A DNA stretch of 64,000 bases, from NCBI GenBank assembly GCA_022539475.1, contig VCMS01000011.1, positions 186,001 to 250,000 of the forward strand, in the 5' to 3' direction. A program made the translations under genes and the position numbers. Below are positions 49,243-59,904 of the stretch, in pieces. Source of the DNA: Gracilaria domingensis. Lineage: Eukaryota; Rhodophyta; Florideophyceae; Gracilariales; Gracilariaceae. The notes under the pieces were generated by a model. It did not search any database. It saw nothing but the letters and a program-made list of their open reading frames with translations, and was not told the DNA's origin. How positions within the stretch are numbered: the stretch's first letter is position 1; each line of letters begins with the position of its first letter.

Positions 49243-50667
49243 TTAATGAACGACGGGTAGCATGTTCGATGTTACCAGTGTTCTGTACCATTTTACCACT
49301 GGCTTTGGAAGGCGTTCCAATGTTTCATAATTAACATAATACAACCCGAAGCGTTTCTCATAACCGAAGGCCCATTCAAAGTTGTCCATTAATGACCACG
49401 CGAAGTAACCACGAACGTCTGCTGCTTCCTCCGCATTCATTGCTTCTTGCATTGCAGATATGTAGACATTAAAATACTCAATCCGTAATTTGTCATTCTG
49501 CATCTCTTCAACAGTAGATTCCTTTGATGCAAGCCCATTCTCAGTGACAACTATTCCTCCTGGTGGTGAGTAGCGCTTCTGAATATAAATGAGAAGATTC
49601 CTAAAGCCCCAAGGAACAATGCTCCAACCCATATCTGTCCTTTGCCAATTGCTTTCTGCCTCTTCCTTCACCCCTATATCACCCCCGTATGTTGCCGATT
49701 GATCTCCTCCATCGACATGTTTGAGTCCCGTGGAATAGGTGCTTGAATAATGATTCAAACCGAAAAACTCTGAGCTTCCTTTCAACAACTTTTTCTCTTC
49801 ACTGGTAAATGCTGGTAACCGAGAACCTACAGTCCTGCGCATCGACTCCGGATAATCACCAAAATACACAGGATCTGCAAACCAACCTAGTTCAAAATCG
49901 AGACTCCGTTGAGCACTAATCATACATTCCGGATCATTCTTGTCTTTTGGTTCGATCCAGCGACTGTTCAGGGTAACTCCAATGGAACCGCCTTGAATTT
50001 CTTTGAATTCACTGCGATACACATCGACAGCTTTCGCGTGTGCTAGTAACAAGTTGTGCCCAGCAAGATACACATCAACTCCAGGCTGAGTTTGCTTGCC
50101 AGTCTTCGGGCAAACGCCGGGTGCGTGTTCTCCGACTTCACAACCCAAAACAGCAGAACACCATGGTTCATTCAATGTTATCCACATTTCAACACGGTCT
50201 CCAAACTCTCGGAAACACAAACGAGCATATTCAGAGAAGAGGTCTGTGATTTCGCGATCACCAGACCATCCCCCAGTTCTTGCTTGAACAGGCAATGGTA
50301 AATCCCAGTGGTACAGGGTAGGAACCGGAGTGATCTCGTTCTGAAGGAGTTCATTGATGAGCTGATTATAAAACTCAATTCCGGGTGCGTTAGGAGAGGC
50401 GTTGTTGTCTTCGTCCCATTTCTGAATGCGGGGCCATGCAATGGAAAAACGATAGTACCGAGTACCCAGAGATTTCATCAGCTGCACATCTTCTCGGAAG
50501 CGATGATAGTGATCACAAGCCACCTTACCAGTGTCTCCGTTGGCCACATTCCCAGAAGTCTCGCAAAACTCATCCCAAATGGAAGGAGTTCTATCAACGT
50601 CTGCGCCCCCTTCAATCTGGAAAGACGCAGTCGCTGTGCCCCACATAAAACCGTCTGGAAACTTCAT
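49243..50667 (-). CDS. GH1 beta-glucosidase
   Basis: 474 residues, intronless. All GH1 marks are present: FMWGTATASFQIEG near the start, HYHRFREDVQLMKSLG, the acid/base in TLNEP (Glu167) and the nucleophile in VTENG (Glu376), plus FAWSLMDNFEWAFGY near the end. It hydrolyses beta-glucosides or related glycosides by retention. There is no signal peptide, so the enzyme should be cytosolic. The length is typical of bacterial and plant GH1. It could act on floridoside-type glycerol glycosides or cell-wall oligosaccharides in an alga, but the substrate cannot be told from sequence. Its stop is only 79 bp from the stop of the ABC gene (convergent). Confidence 0.95.
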   Translation of the reverse strand: MKFPDGFMWGTATASFQIEGGADVDRTPSIWDEFCETSGNVANGDTGKVACDHYHRFREDVQLMKSLGTRYYRFSIAWPRIQKWDEDNNASPNAPGIEFYNQLINELLQNEITPVPTLYHWDLPLPVQARTGGWSGDREITDLFSEYARLCFREFGDRVEMWITLNEPWCSAVLGCEVGEHAPGVCPKTGKQTQPGVDVYLAGHNLLLAHAKAVDVYRSEFKEIQGGSIGVTLNSRWIEPKDKNDPECMISAQRSLDFELGWFADPVYFGDYPESMRRTVGSRLPAFTSEEKKLLKGSSEFFGLNHYSSTYSTGLKHVDGGDQSATYGGDIGVKEEAESNWQRTDMGWSIVPWGFRNLLIYIQKRYSPPGGIVVTENGLASKESTVEEMQNDKLRIEYFNVYISAMQEAMNAEEAADVRGYFAWSLMDNFEWAFGYEKRFGLYYVNYETLERLPKPVVKWYRTLVTSNMLPVVH

Positions 50668-51022
50668 TGACTAATAGATCTCTTGATGATGAAGCTTTCG
50701 CTGGGGAAGGAATACCAGGGTGTCAGTACGACGGTACTTTTCGCCGATGAAACCGTGCACTGCACAACTTGTGCGGTTCTGGTGGGTGGCACAAGATGTC
50801 AACGAGGAGCTGTGTTCAGAATCTGAAGTTCAGATTGTGATCGGCAGAGTTGGAAAGCAATCCGTTATGAGGCTTACAGTTTGGATAAATTTGTTGAATA
50901 GATTGCACTTCTATGGCATACAATCTATGAGACGTCCATTCGATTACAGTTCACCTCGGAGCAGACCGTGCGAGATAATCATGTTTCCCGTGACAGCCTC
51001 CGTGGACCGCGGCTGAAGTTCA

Positions 51023-51119
51023 AACGTTGTTGTAAAGGATATTTGTAAAGGATATTCGGAATATCCTTTACAACAACGTTGTATGGTTCATGAGGAATAT
51101 CATATTCCTCATGAACCAT
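51023..51119. repeat. Two adjacent fold-back palindromes
   Basis: AACGTTGTTGTAAAGGATAT (51023-51042) pairs with the 51060-51080 segment around a short loop that itself repeats GTAAAGGATAT. Two bases on, ATGGTTCATGAGGAATAT (51083-51100) and its exact complement (51102-51119) flank a single C: an 18-bp perfect hairpin. Confidence 0.85.
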
Positions 51120-51478
51120 TCGTCATGAATGAGCTTGCCCATCTGCAACCTCATAATCATGATGATGATGCTGTCAAACATGATGATGAGCATCATCATG
51201 ATGATCACAATAAGGTTACACACGGAAATGCTATTGTGCTTCAAACCTTGACTCTGTCTCAAATTTATCTGGTACGTATCTACTTTTAAAGGTGCAAGAT
51301 AAATGGGAAGGCTGATTCGTATACAGCTGTTCCAAGAGTCTTTCGTGCGGAAAGCTGATGCAAGACGAGGCGCATTTTTCATTCTGTTGCCGTCATCGAG
51401 CAAGGAACTGAAGGTTCAAAAATTTTCAATACAAAGATATTCAAATATGTATTGTGTCCAGATGGAAGCCATAGCATG

Positions 51479-51479
<1 letters not shown>

Positions 51480-51514
<35 letters not shown>
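51480..51514 (+). repeat. (CT)n microsatellite
   Basis: A run of about 17 CT units, without the retroelement sequence that precedes the GA tail at 44679. Confidence 0.95.
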
Positions 51515-51515
<1 letters not shown>

Positions 51516-52704
51516 CGCGGATGCAATAGTTGAAATACTGCTTGTTGCAGAGTTAGAATCTCTGGTTTCAGCCTAATGAAATGAATCACGTCTTCTTGCC
51601 CTGCATCAGCGAGATATCGTGAACTCAAAGAAAGTGGGAGGCGCTAAGAGTTTTATTTGATTTGGAGTTAACGATCCCTTGCTAGACAATCCGAAGTATG
51701 CATTTCTGTATGAGACAAAATATTTCTTTTCAATGCGTAGTCAGTCTTTCGTAAAATCTACACTCGAGAAGACCTGTATTGGTACAGGTACCGTAGGTAC
51801 TCGACGTGGAAGCCCTCAATTGATTCAGGCATGTAGGACTACGTTTCCAAGAAGAAAAAGACAGCAATCGATCCAGTGATCTCTCCGTATTAGATCACAA
51901 GTTTCACATCTTGTCGGTTCGTATGAGACATGCCGGGCTTTCTGCACGTACCAAAGGTACCAATACCGTGTACGTGCGGCTGCAGAACTGCGAATTGAGC
52001 TTCAACTTTTTGAGCATTAATGCGGAATGTATGCGTTGTCTCGCCAATAGAACAGAGTAATGCCCGAAACAGTCGCTAATCGCCTTCCAAGGTTCTGTGT
52101 TAGAGCGCGTTACTCGCCGAACCTCATTCTCACAAGAGTTCGAGCTCTGTCAGGAAACGTTGAGCCTCCTTACTGGACGATGAAGAGTATAGTGCGGTCA
52201 TTGATGGTCACTACTCTGGAACCGAGGCCAATCATAGAAGACAACTCTCCTTTTAACCCAATGTACCTTTGACGGTACCGTGGTCGGAGGTGTCGCTTGG
52301 GCTTAGCCGTAATGGATGAATCAATGGGATCGGCTGCCGTATGTCAAGCTCGGGCGAATACCACCTGCATCAAAAAGGTGATTTGAGCCTGATTTCAAGT
52401 CAAGTTCTGGTCTAGGTCTAGAAGAAACAAAAACGCGTGAAGGCGCTTCGGACGATTGTACGATTCCTTTGTCTGTACACTAATTTACGAGCTGCACACT
52501 TGTCGAAGCTGAGCAGGTCTTGTTGTGTGAGGGGTGGGGCGCATGAATTCAACGTGTTATCCAAATTAAGTGGGACGCCATGTAAGCGCTCAAAACAGAC
52601 AAGGTGGTACGAGGTGTTGAAAGGCACGACAAAGAACCTCAAGAAAGTGAACGTGAACCACCTTAGTCGACTTCGAAACTAATCCATAATTCAGAAGAAG
52701 AACA

Positions 52705-54306
52705 CTAATCCAAATCCCCAGCACCTCTTCTGCCACCCTTTCCAAGTGAAAGCTCTGGAACTGCATGCTGCGGAGGGCGACTCCACATTTTGACCGCACC
52801 TATTGCATCTGCAGTGAATATTCCGCAATCCAGAAACCAAACATCTGTCAGAGGCTCACCATGTGCCACGTGCGCAACAACTGGCTCTACGACAGGAACC
52901 TCTGCTCTTCCTGGAGCTGGGACTATGAGCGGGGAATGAGGTTCCGGTTCTTGCGTATGCCCTCGTAATCTAGACATTTTACTCTGTCTCCTTTCGCCAT
53001 TCGGAATGCCGTTCGTTTCCCTATATGATCGCCTTCTAGTCATGGAGTTTCTTTGCGGGTGGTGCAGAGTTTCGAGATTAAAGTCCCACAACAAAAGTTT
53101 AGCATCCTGACCAGCACTACCCAGACGATACGTTCCCTGTCGCTTACATGCATGATCCCATGCGACGGCGCTAACCCAGGAAGTATGACCTTCCAGGCGC
53201 GCGATAAGACGCTCTTCGCTGGGGGAAAATATTGACACGAGGTCGTCCTCGCCACCAGTGGCCACATACTTTCCATCTGGACTCCATGCGACGCACAGCA
53301 GGGCACCGAAGTAAGATCGAAACGCTATGGTAATAAGCTGGTTGTTGAAGTCTATGATACGCAAGTAGCCATCTCTTGCGGTGGTAGCCAGGGATATTGC
53401 AGAATCATTAGTGGTAGGAGCGAACGCGCAGTCAGTTAGCGAGGTACGTCCGATGTGCCACATGGTGGCTGGGTTGCTGCGCTTGCCTTTGACATTTGTA
53501 ACAAGAATCTCATGGACGCCGACTCGAACGCGCTCTCGGTCGGGCCGTTCGTCATTGCTGAGCCTTCTGGTGTTCTCATCAGCACGAATGACAGACGGCT
53601 TCATGCGGTCGTCGTAGACGATGACGGCGCCGTCCAAATGAAGAGAAAGGAATTTGTGGGTGGAGTGAGGGAGCCACTTGACTGCAACGACACGCGAGGA
53701 GTTAAGGGATCCGTCTTTGTTATACACATGGGATTGCGGTGGGGACGTGGCAGCCCTGCGACGTTCGGACAGATCGGGGTAGTATACAACCTCTCCCGAG
53801 GCGGTGCCGACGAGAAGGCGAAGGCCATCGATAGCAGTTATGGCGTGCGCTGTAGGAGTGGTGCGAGGGCTGAGGGAGCACAGCTCCTCGGAGGCGTTGG
53901 CGACATCAAGGAGCACGACGGCGTCTGCGGCGTTGTACGCGAGCACGCCTGAGGCGAAGGGAGGCGGTTGGGAGGGGGCGGAGGGGGGCGGAGGGGGGAT
54001 TTCGTCGTCTGGCGCGAACTTGGCGGTGAGCGAGGTGAGACCGGTGAGCTTGCGGAAGGAGAAGATGGACTCCTGCTCGGGGTGGTCGGAGGGGCGCACG
54101 GCGACGTCGGTGGTGGCGAAGGCGAGCTTTGTGACTGAGGGAAGGCCGAGCGGGCCTGGCGGCGGCGGGGGGGCGGGCTTGGCGGGCGGCGGCGGCGGGG
54201 GACGCGGCGTGGGCGGAGCGACGTCGGCCGACAGCTCGTAGCTGCCCTCGCCGGGTATCTTGAAGCGCGTGCGAACGGGGCGCGGCGGCGACAGCAGCGC
54301 CGACAT
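52705..54306 (-). CDS. WDR20/CreC/DMWD-family WD40 protein
   Basis: 533 residues. The N terminus is very Pro/Ala-rich (residues about 10-115). WD40 blades follow with family marks: KFLSLHLDGAVIVYDD, TTARDGYLRIIDF, SYFGALLCVAWSPDGKYVATGGEDDLV, and GHTSWVSAVAWD...YRLGSAGQDAKLLLWD. This matches fungal CreC and animal WDR20 and DMWD. These proteins bind and activate the USP12/USP46 (CreB) deubiquitinase with UAF1. In fungi the complex affects carbon-catabolite repression. The role here would be a deubiquitinase cofactor, by inference. The last region (52705-53050) holds a final blade. It shares a 267-bp GC-rich divergent promoter with the DUF1995 gene. Confidence 0.85.
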   Translation of the reverse strand: MSALLSPPRPVRTRFKIPGEGSYELSADVAPPTPRPPPPPPAKPAPPPPPGPLGLPSVTKLAFATTDVAVRPSDHPEQESIFSFRKLTGLTSLTAKFAPDDEIPPPPPSAPSQPPPFASGVLAYNAADAVVLLDVANASEELCSLSPRTTPTAHAITAIDGLRLLVGTASGEVVYYPDLSERRRAATSPPQSHVYNKDGSLNSSRVVAVKWLPHSTHKFLSLHLDGAVIVYDDRMKPSVIRADENTRRLSNDERPDRERVRVGVHEILVTNVKGKRSNPATMWHIGRTSLTDCAFAPTTNDSAISLATTARDGYLRIIDFNNQLITIAFRSYFGALLCVAWSPDGKYVATGGEDDLVSIFSPSEERLIARLEGHTSWVSAVAWDHACKRQGTYRLGSAGQDAKLLLWDFNLETLHHPQRNSMTRRRSYRETNGIPNGERRQSKMSRLRGHTQEPEPHSPLIVPAPGRAEVPVVEPVVAHVAHGEPLTDVWFLDCGIFTADAIGAVKMWSRPPQHAVPELSLGKGGRRGAGDLD

Positions 54307-54573
54307 GTCGGGTCAGACGCGCGCATTGGCGGCGACTGCCGGCTCGGCGCGGCTGCGCCACGCGCGCCTTTCACCCGCCACGCGCGCAGGCGCGCTCGGC
54401 GCGCCCGCGCGCGCGCCCACGCGGCGCGGAGCGCCGTACGCGCGGGCGCACGGCGGCGCCACGTGTGCGCGTGTGCGTCGTGGCGCGCGCCGCGTCGCTC
54501 CGCTCTTCAGCACGTCGGCTGCGCTTCGCGTGTTGCGCTTCGCAGCGAGATCATTCGTCTGCGGGACGCGCTG
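54307..54573. promoter_or_regulatory. Very GC-rich bidirectional promoter
   Basis: 267 bp between the divergent starts of the WD40 gene and the DUF1995 gene, dense in GCGC and CpG with no TATA box. Many long ORFs span it on all frames only because stop codons are rare at this composition. Confidence 0.6.
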
Positions 54574-55407
54574 ATGGCGTTTGTGGGCGCACTTCCGCTG
54601 CGCGCGAGCGCGCCCGCCGCGCGCGGCGACTGCTGCCGGCGGCGTCGCGCGGCGGCGTGCCAGCAGCCGGCGGGCGCCGAGTCGCGCGCCGCGGCCATGC
54701 CGTCCTCGCTCAGCGACGCGTGTCGCCGCGCGGGCGGCGCCGTCCGCGCCGCCGTGGCGGCCGGCCGCATGCGCCTCACCGTGGAGCTGGACCCGTCCAA
54801 GGGCGATGAGACGTACACGCTGCTCAAGCGCTCCGTGCCGATTGCGCGCCAGGTGTGTGAGGCTATGCGCCAGGACGGCGACGGCAGCGTGCTGATGCTG
54901 CTGCCGGACGCAGGCGCGGCGGCGCTGGCGCGGAGGGACGTTCCCGACGGCACGCCGCTGCGGCTGGAGGGGATGGAAGACGGGCTGGTGGACGCCGACG
55001 CCGCGGCGGTGACGGTGGTGGCGCCGCGCGCCAGCGAGGTGGGCGCGCTGCAAGAGGTGGCCGACCGCGCGCTGGAGGCGGGCGTGCCGCTGGTGGTGCT
55101 CAACGCGGACCTGGTGGACATGGGCGTGACGGGGCTGTCGCTCAACGCGCGACGGCTGCGGAAGAAGCTGCTGGACACGTTCGACGCGGGCTTCGTTCTG
55201 CGGCTGGTGAGCGGCGGCGTGCTGCTTCGCGAGTGGCCGAGCACGTGGGATCTGTGGGAGGAGCACGGCGACGGCTTCCGGTGGAAGACCAGCTTCGAGG
55301 CGGCGCCCAGCTCGGAGCAGATGGAGGAGGCGCTGTTTGGCGCGGGCGGCGGACCGAGCGTGATGGACAAGCTGCGCGGCTTTCTGCGCGTGTACATGCG
55401 TGGCTAG
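54574..55407 (+). CDS. DUF1995-family protein, plastid-targeted candidate
   Basis: 277 residues from the ATG at 54574; the upstream open frame has no ATG. The first 45 residues (Ala/Arg/Cys-rich, low acid) resemble a transit peptide. The DUF1995 domain spans about 55-235: RMRLTVELDPSKGD, VLMLLPDAGAAAL, VTVVAPRASE, VPLVVLNADLVDMG and GVLLREWPSTW, which match the family's order of VEL-P, F-D, V-P-, LN--L and R-YP--W. Known members include LPA3, a factor for photosystem II assembly in chloroplasts, and other plastid proteins of unknown chemistry. Gene composition is about 70% GC, above its neighbours. Role in photosystem biogenesis is inferred from the family. Confidence 0.75.
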   Translation: MAFVGALPLRASAPAARGDCCRRRRAAACQQPAGAESRAAAMPSSLSDACRRAGGAVRAAVAAGRMRLTVELDPSKGDETYTLLKRSVPIARQVCEAMRQDGDGSVLMLLPDAGAAALARRDVPDGTPLRLEGMEDGLVDADAAAVTVVAPRASEVGALQEVADRALEAGVPLVVLNADLVDMGVTGLSLNARRLRKKLLDTFDAGFVLRLVSGGVLLREWPSTWDLWEEHGDGFRWKTSFEAAPSSEQMEEALFGAGGGPSVMDKLRGFLRVYMRG

Positions 55408-56496
55408 CTGTAAAGGAGCGCGCGCCTTTTACGCGCGCGTTTTGGAACGTTGCGCGCGCGCTCTGTCGCAACAAAGCGACGTGGCGCCTGCGCGCTTGCG
55501 TCATCGCGGGGCGTGTCGCGGCGGATGTAACGCGCGCCGTTGTTGATTGGTGCGCGTCACACTCACGCTGTCGCCTCATGCGTGCTCGGCGGCGCATGCG
55601 CTGCGCGTGCGGTCACTGTCATCCAGATACTGTCATGGAACAGCATGATGCGCCCAAGTCCCCCTCCGTGTAGCTAGCGTCGGCTCATTGCCATCGGATC
55701 CACGTTGACCGCAGCGTCCTTTTGCCGCCGCTCCGTCTTCCTTATCGTATCCTCGCTCGTAAGCCTTGGTCCGGTCTGCAATCTGTCGGTTCATGCTGCT
55801 CCACCCATTGCCCTTCTCCCGCATTGTCGCGCAGGCCCATTTGTCCGTTTCAACCCACCGCCGGACACAGCTGTCTTTTTTGGTTGAGGAGAGTACTGAG
55901 TCTGCACTTTGTAACTTCATACTATTGCGTTTACACCTCAACAACCTCATGGCCCTTCTCATATGCACCTTTTGAAATCTCTGTCCATGTGCATCTCACA
56001 ATGAGTACCTGACATCGCTTTGATATACACGCATTCATCTCTGACGCAGTCACCTCGTGCCCCAACTCTCACACTGCTTTTGGCGGACTATATCTCAACC
56101 GCTCCTTTTATAGCAACCCTTTGCCGCTCTTCTACTCGTTACACTTATAACAAGGCCCCACTATTCCCAATGGCATAGCTATTCAACGCCCCCAATGCCT
56201 CTGTCTATTCCGCCATTATCGCTGACCAACAAAATGGCCATCTCTGTTCGCCGTCCCTTCCTTCATGCGTACAAACTAACATTCCACTTGGCCCCATTCC
56301 TGTCGTCTTAATACCGTCTATCTCCAGCCTTGCGGACTGCAACGCCCCTTACTCTATTTAACCGCATCCCCCCTTCCTCTCAGACTGCTTTTTTTCTCTC
56401 CAACCCCCTACCCCCATTTCCTTTTCCCTTTATTGGAGACAGAGTGTCGATCTCAGGCCTCTTGTGGTGCATTGGAGCAAGTTTTGACATATTACA
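55408..56496. other. Intergenic region upstream of the ammonium transporter
   Basis: About 1.1 kb between two plus-strand genes. GC drops along it to a C/T-rich stretch before 56497 that probably is the AMT 5' UTR and promoter. No firm TATA box; ORFs lack motifs. Confidence 0.4.
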
Positions 56497-57942
56497 ATGC
56501 AGGTCGCGGACTTTTTCTTCCAGGCGAATGGCCAAAACCATTTCAATGCCTCCAAAGCCGCCACCGACATCATTACTCTGTTCGACCTTGTCGGAGACCG
56601 TACCTCCGCCCTTGACAACATGTTTGTGCTTTTCTCGGGCTACCTTGTCTTCCTTATGCAATGTGGTTTCGCTATGCTCACTGCTGGATCTGTGCGTACC
56701 AAAAACACCAAGAACGTTCTTCTGAAGAATGTTTTGGATGCCTGCGTCGGCGCCATTGCCTTCTATATCTTCGGTTGGGCTTTTGCCTACGGACCGGGTG
56801 GAAACGCCCAGGGCTTCATTGGCGCTGGCAATTTTGCTCTCTCTAGCTATGATGGAGTGCCGTTCACGGATTTCACCAGCTTCTTCTTCCAGTGGGCATT
56901 CGCTGCTACTGCCGCCACTATTGTGTCTGGTTCTGTCGCTGAACGTACGTCGTTCTACGCCTACATGGGCTACGCTTTCTTCCTTACTTCCTTCGTCTAC
57001 CCGGTTGTGGCTCACTGGGTTTGGGGCGGTGGATTTCTCTCCACTTTCCTCGGGCAAGGCATGATTGACTTTGCTGGCTGCTCTGTTGTTCACATGGTTG
57101 GCGGCTTTGCCGGTTTGGCTGGTGCCATCATTGTCGGTCCGCGTTTTGGACGTTTCAACTCTGATGGTAAGCCCATGCCGTTGCCTGGTCACTCTGCCAC
57201 CCTTGCCACTCTCGGTACTTTCCTCCTGTGGTTCGGATGGTATGGTTTCAACCCGGGATCTGCCCTTGGAATTACTGGTGGTCTCTTTGCCACAGTTCAG
57301 CGTTGTGCAGTTACTACTACTATTGCCGCCGCCGTTGGTGGTCTTACCACTCTCATTGTGAAGAAGTTATTGGATCACTTCTTTGACCTTCTCTCCGTGC
57401 TCAACGGTATCCTTGCCGGTCTTGTTGCCATCACTGCTTCCTGTGCTTTTGTTGACATCTGGGCAGCTATCATCATTGGCTTCATTGGAGCTCTTGTCTA
57501 TGTCGGTTCCGCTATGGCGCTTCTTTTCTTCAAGATCGATGATCCCCTCGAGGCATTCCCTATTCACGGTGCTACCGGTTTTTGGGGATGCCTTGCTGCT
57601 GGTTTCTTCAACCGCAAGGAATTCCAAGAAGTGGCTGGTTTCGATAACCCGGGTGCTGGTGTCATTGACGGTTCTGGAAGGCTCCTGTTGACTAACTTCG
57701 TTGGTTGCCTTATCATTATCGGCTGGGTTCTTGGTCTCCTGGTTCCGTTCTTCCTTCTACTCAAGTTTCTCGGTATCCTTCGTATCTCCCGCGAGGAGGA
57801 GCTTATTGGTAACGATATCTCCAAGCATGGCGGAGTCGCTTATCCCGATGATGCGGTTGATGTTGCTGGAGAGGCTGCCAGAAAGGACATGGACTCTTTG
57901 GCTATGGATCCGGGAACTCCGTCAGAAGTTGACAAGGTTTAA
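56497..57942 (+). CDS. Ammonium transporter (AMT/AmtB family), copy 1
   Basis: 481 residues, intronless. Eleven TM helices are apparent. Pore residues are intact: HWVW (twin-His 1), FFQWAFAATAATIVSGSVAERT, DFAGCSVVHMVGG, WFGWYGFNPGS and FPIHGATGFWG (twin-His 2). The protein moves ammonium across the plasma membrane. The C-terminal tail (REEELIGNDISKHGG) carries the conserved region that allosterically gates the trimer in plants, followed by an acidic end. Codon use is even and C/T-biased, as for a highly expressed gene. A second copy (62985 on) lies tail to tail, separated by 5 kb of repeat-rich DNA. Expression is probably nitrogen-regulated, but no binding site can be named. Confidence 0.97.
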   Translation: MQVADFFFQANGQNHFNASKAATDIITLFDLVGDRTSALDNMFVLFSGYLVFLMQCGFAMLTAGSVRTKNTKNVLLKNVLDACVGAIAFYIFGWAFAYGPGGNAQGFIGAGNFALSSYDGVPFTDFTSFFFQWAFAATAATIVSGSVAERTSFYAYMGYAFFLTSFVYPVVAHWVWGGGFLSTFLGQGMIDFAGCSVVHMVGGFAGLAGAIIVGPRFGRFNSDGKPMPLPGHSATLATLGTFLLWFGWYGFNPGSALGITGGLFATVQRCAVTTTIAAAVGGLTTLIVKKLLDHFFDLLSVLNGILAGLVAITASCAFVDIWAAIIIGFIGALVYVGSAMALLFFKIDDPLEAFPIHGATGFWGCLAAGFFNRKEFQEVAGFDNPGAGVIDGSGRLLLTNFVGCLIIIGWVLGLLVPFFLLLKFLGILRISREEELIGNDISKHGGVAYPDDAVDVAGEAARKDMDSLAMDPGTPSEVDKV

Positions 57943-58725
57943 GCTTTCCGAAAACTATATTCTGCTTAATGGCCGATGTTGTCTTTTGGTTTGTGAGTGA
58001 GTAAACTGTGCATTTTTTCGCCAGCACCGGTTGCAATCCTCATTTTAAGCATGTAGGGATTGTTCAACCGCACCGATCGAGACTGCATCTGGATTCTGGA
58101 GTCCAACTGCTTTTCAACCGGGACAACCATGACTACGGCAATTTCTTGGAACAGAGGTGACAGTGCGCGTATACCCGGAAAGTCATAACTTCCTCTTTGT
58201 TCCACAATCCGTTCGAAACCTAACGGAGCTCTCCGTGGACCCAAACTGCGGCAAAGATTTAGAGTTCTCTGTACAAACATTCTTAAAAGCAATGAACTTC
58301 AAAGTCGAATCCATTTCTTAAGATGTAATGCTAGAGTTGCGCGTTGAAAGAGCCGTACAAGAAGAAGACCCTTTCTTGTAAGACTCTTCATTTCAGCTCC
58401 AGCAGTCATAATAATCGGAGCATTCAGAGTAGATTTCCCGAACTCTTTTAGAACCGACAGTAACCGGCTGCAAGCCACGGTCGAATGAAAACCATGAAAC
58501 TGACAGAGGCCTTTCCTGGCTACTGAAAGTATTTCTTACCCTATTACATGTGTATCATCATGCAAGTACACCCCGCACTATACTTATCAAGCCGCTTTGG
58601 TCTTAAAATCTATTCCAGATACCTTAAGGACTATGAAATGTATAGAGCAAACAACCGCAAAGCATCCAAATTCTCATGCAGCTTACGTTAAGCGTCATTG
58701 TACCGAGCATTACTTACAAATCCTT

Positions 58726-58861
58726 GAAGAATAGTAGGAGACTTCTGTCTTGAGAAAGGAGGATAGTTATCACTACCGAAATGATGTCCAGAAGAAGAAT
58801 AGTAGGAGACTTCTGTCTTGACAAAGGTGGATAGTTATCACTACCGAAATGATGTCCAGAA
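58726..58861 (+). repeat. 68-bp tandem duplication
   Basis: The unit starting GAAGAATAGTAGGAGACTTC occurs at 58726-58793 and 58794-58861 with only a few differences, so it is a fairly recent tandem copy. Confidence 0.9.
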
Positions 58862-58991
58862 TATTGACTCTCTATAATATAGTCCTGGCGTTGAGCGGAT
58901 TCTTGTACCACAGTAACGGTTTATCGTACGACTTTATGTTCTCTGTTGGTCGTCATAGCGTTGTCTTTTTTCGGAGTTATGTAACATAACT

Positions 58992-59904
58992 CAGGGGTTG
59001 GTCGCAATCGATTGATTGCATAGTCGATTGCAATCAAACAATTGCAATCACTGATTCAGTGATTGCTTCTATACCGTCTGATTGCAATCAAATTGTTCGG
59101 TAACGATCTGATTGCAATCTAATTGCAATCAACAGCTCTTTAGAACTACACGGTGATTGTAAAAGGCACAACGTTCGTCGCTCATTTTGAACGATATGGT
59201 ATCGTTTAAATATCGCTTTGAACATACTACTTCCCAATCTACTACGTAAAGTACCCGTTGTAGTGCCAAACAGCCTTGAGTTGTGAGCTCTTGACAAACA
59301 CAACTAATACTTTCATTGAAGGCCTGGAAAGGCACAAGCTTAAGAAGGTCAGCAAGGATAAACAGAGGAACTGTGATTTTATTCTTAGTTCTTCCGCAGA
59401 GGCAGAACGTTTATGGTCAGCTGCGATCATCATATTGTCACAAAATCATATAAAGACTAGACCTCAACTTGTTGAGGCTATTTTCTTCTTCTTCTTTAAT
59501 GGGCTATTTTATTTTTAAGGGTGAATGAGAGGTTTTGAGGCCTTTTTAAAGAGAGAAAGCTTCCTCTGAAGCTTTACTGTAGTCTAGTAATAGGAGACTA
59601 CTGTCCAAAATAAAGAAGAAGAAGAGAAGTTTCGAGATGCTGAGCTTGTTCAAAAAGCTGTTTATAAGTTGAAGCAAAATGGTGAAAGCGTTGCTGCTCA
59701 ATGACGTATTGATGTCATCAGTTGATTATATAAACTGTGTTCTCGATTGTTTCTTTTCATAAGCTGTTTGTGTAAATTGCAATCGGATTGCAGCACGCAG
59801 CTGGAATTGCAATTGTGGTTGTGATGAAAGTCGACAATTGCAATCGCGATTAGGGTCTTGAAGCGAGATTGCAATCGGCTGCAATCTGATTTAACCAACC
59901 CCTG
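58992..59904 (+). mobile_element. Internally deleted hAT-type transposon (913 bp) with transposase remnant
   Basis: The ends are CAGGGGTTGGT on the left and its complement on the right (11 bp identical). Flanks are ACATAACT (58984-58991) and GCATAACT (59905-59912), an 8-bp target duplication with one change. Subterminal DNA at both ends is packed with GATTGCAATC palindromes, as in the 25540-26265 element. Inside, the plus strand (59276-59518) encodes LSSSAEAERLWSAAIIIL and then a P-LVEA-FFF--N pattern. This matches the C-terminal dimerisation region of hAT transposases (S--SER-FS, then L--N). The catalytic core is missing, so the element is not autonomous. Confidence 0.88.

Larger units (their letters stand above)
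50668..52704. other. Intergenic region rich in palindromes
   Basis: About 2 kb. It contains tandem fold-back palindromes at 51023-51119, a CATGATGATCAT cluster at 51159-51211 and a (CT)17 microsatellite at 51480-51514. ORFs are short and without motifs. Confidence 0.45.

Noticed and set aside
51480-51514. (CT)n run as the reverse-strand tail of another retroelement
   Set aside because: Sequence before the GA run on the minus strand does not match the 3' end of the 44-kb retroelement, and no target duplication is visible.
54313-55266. Long minus-strand ORFs opposite the DUF1995 gene
   Set aside because: Their Ala/Arg/His composition is that of the reverse complement of a GC-rich coding frame; the DUF1995 frame carries real motifs.
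56380-57192. 270-codon minus-strand ORF opposite the ammonium transporter
   Set aside because: Antisense shadow of a codon-biased, highly conserved gene; hydrophilic, motif-free.
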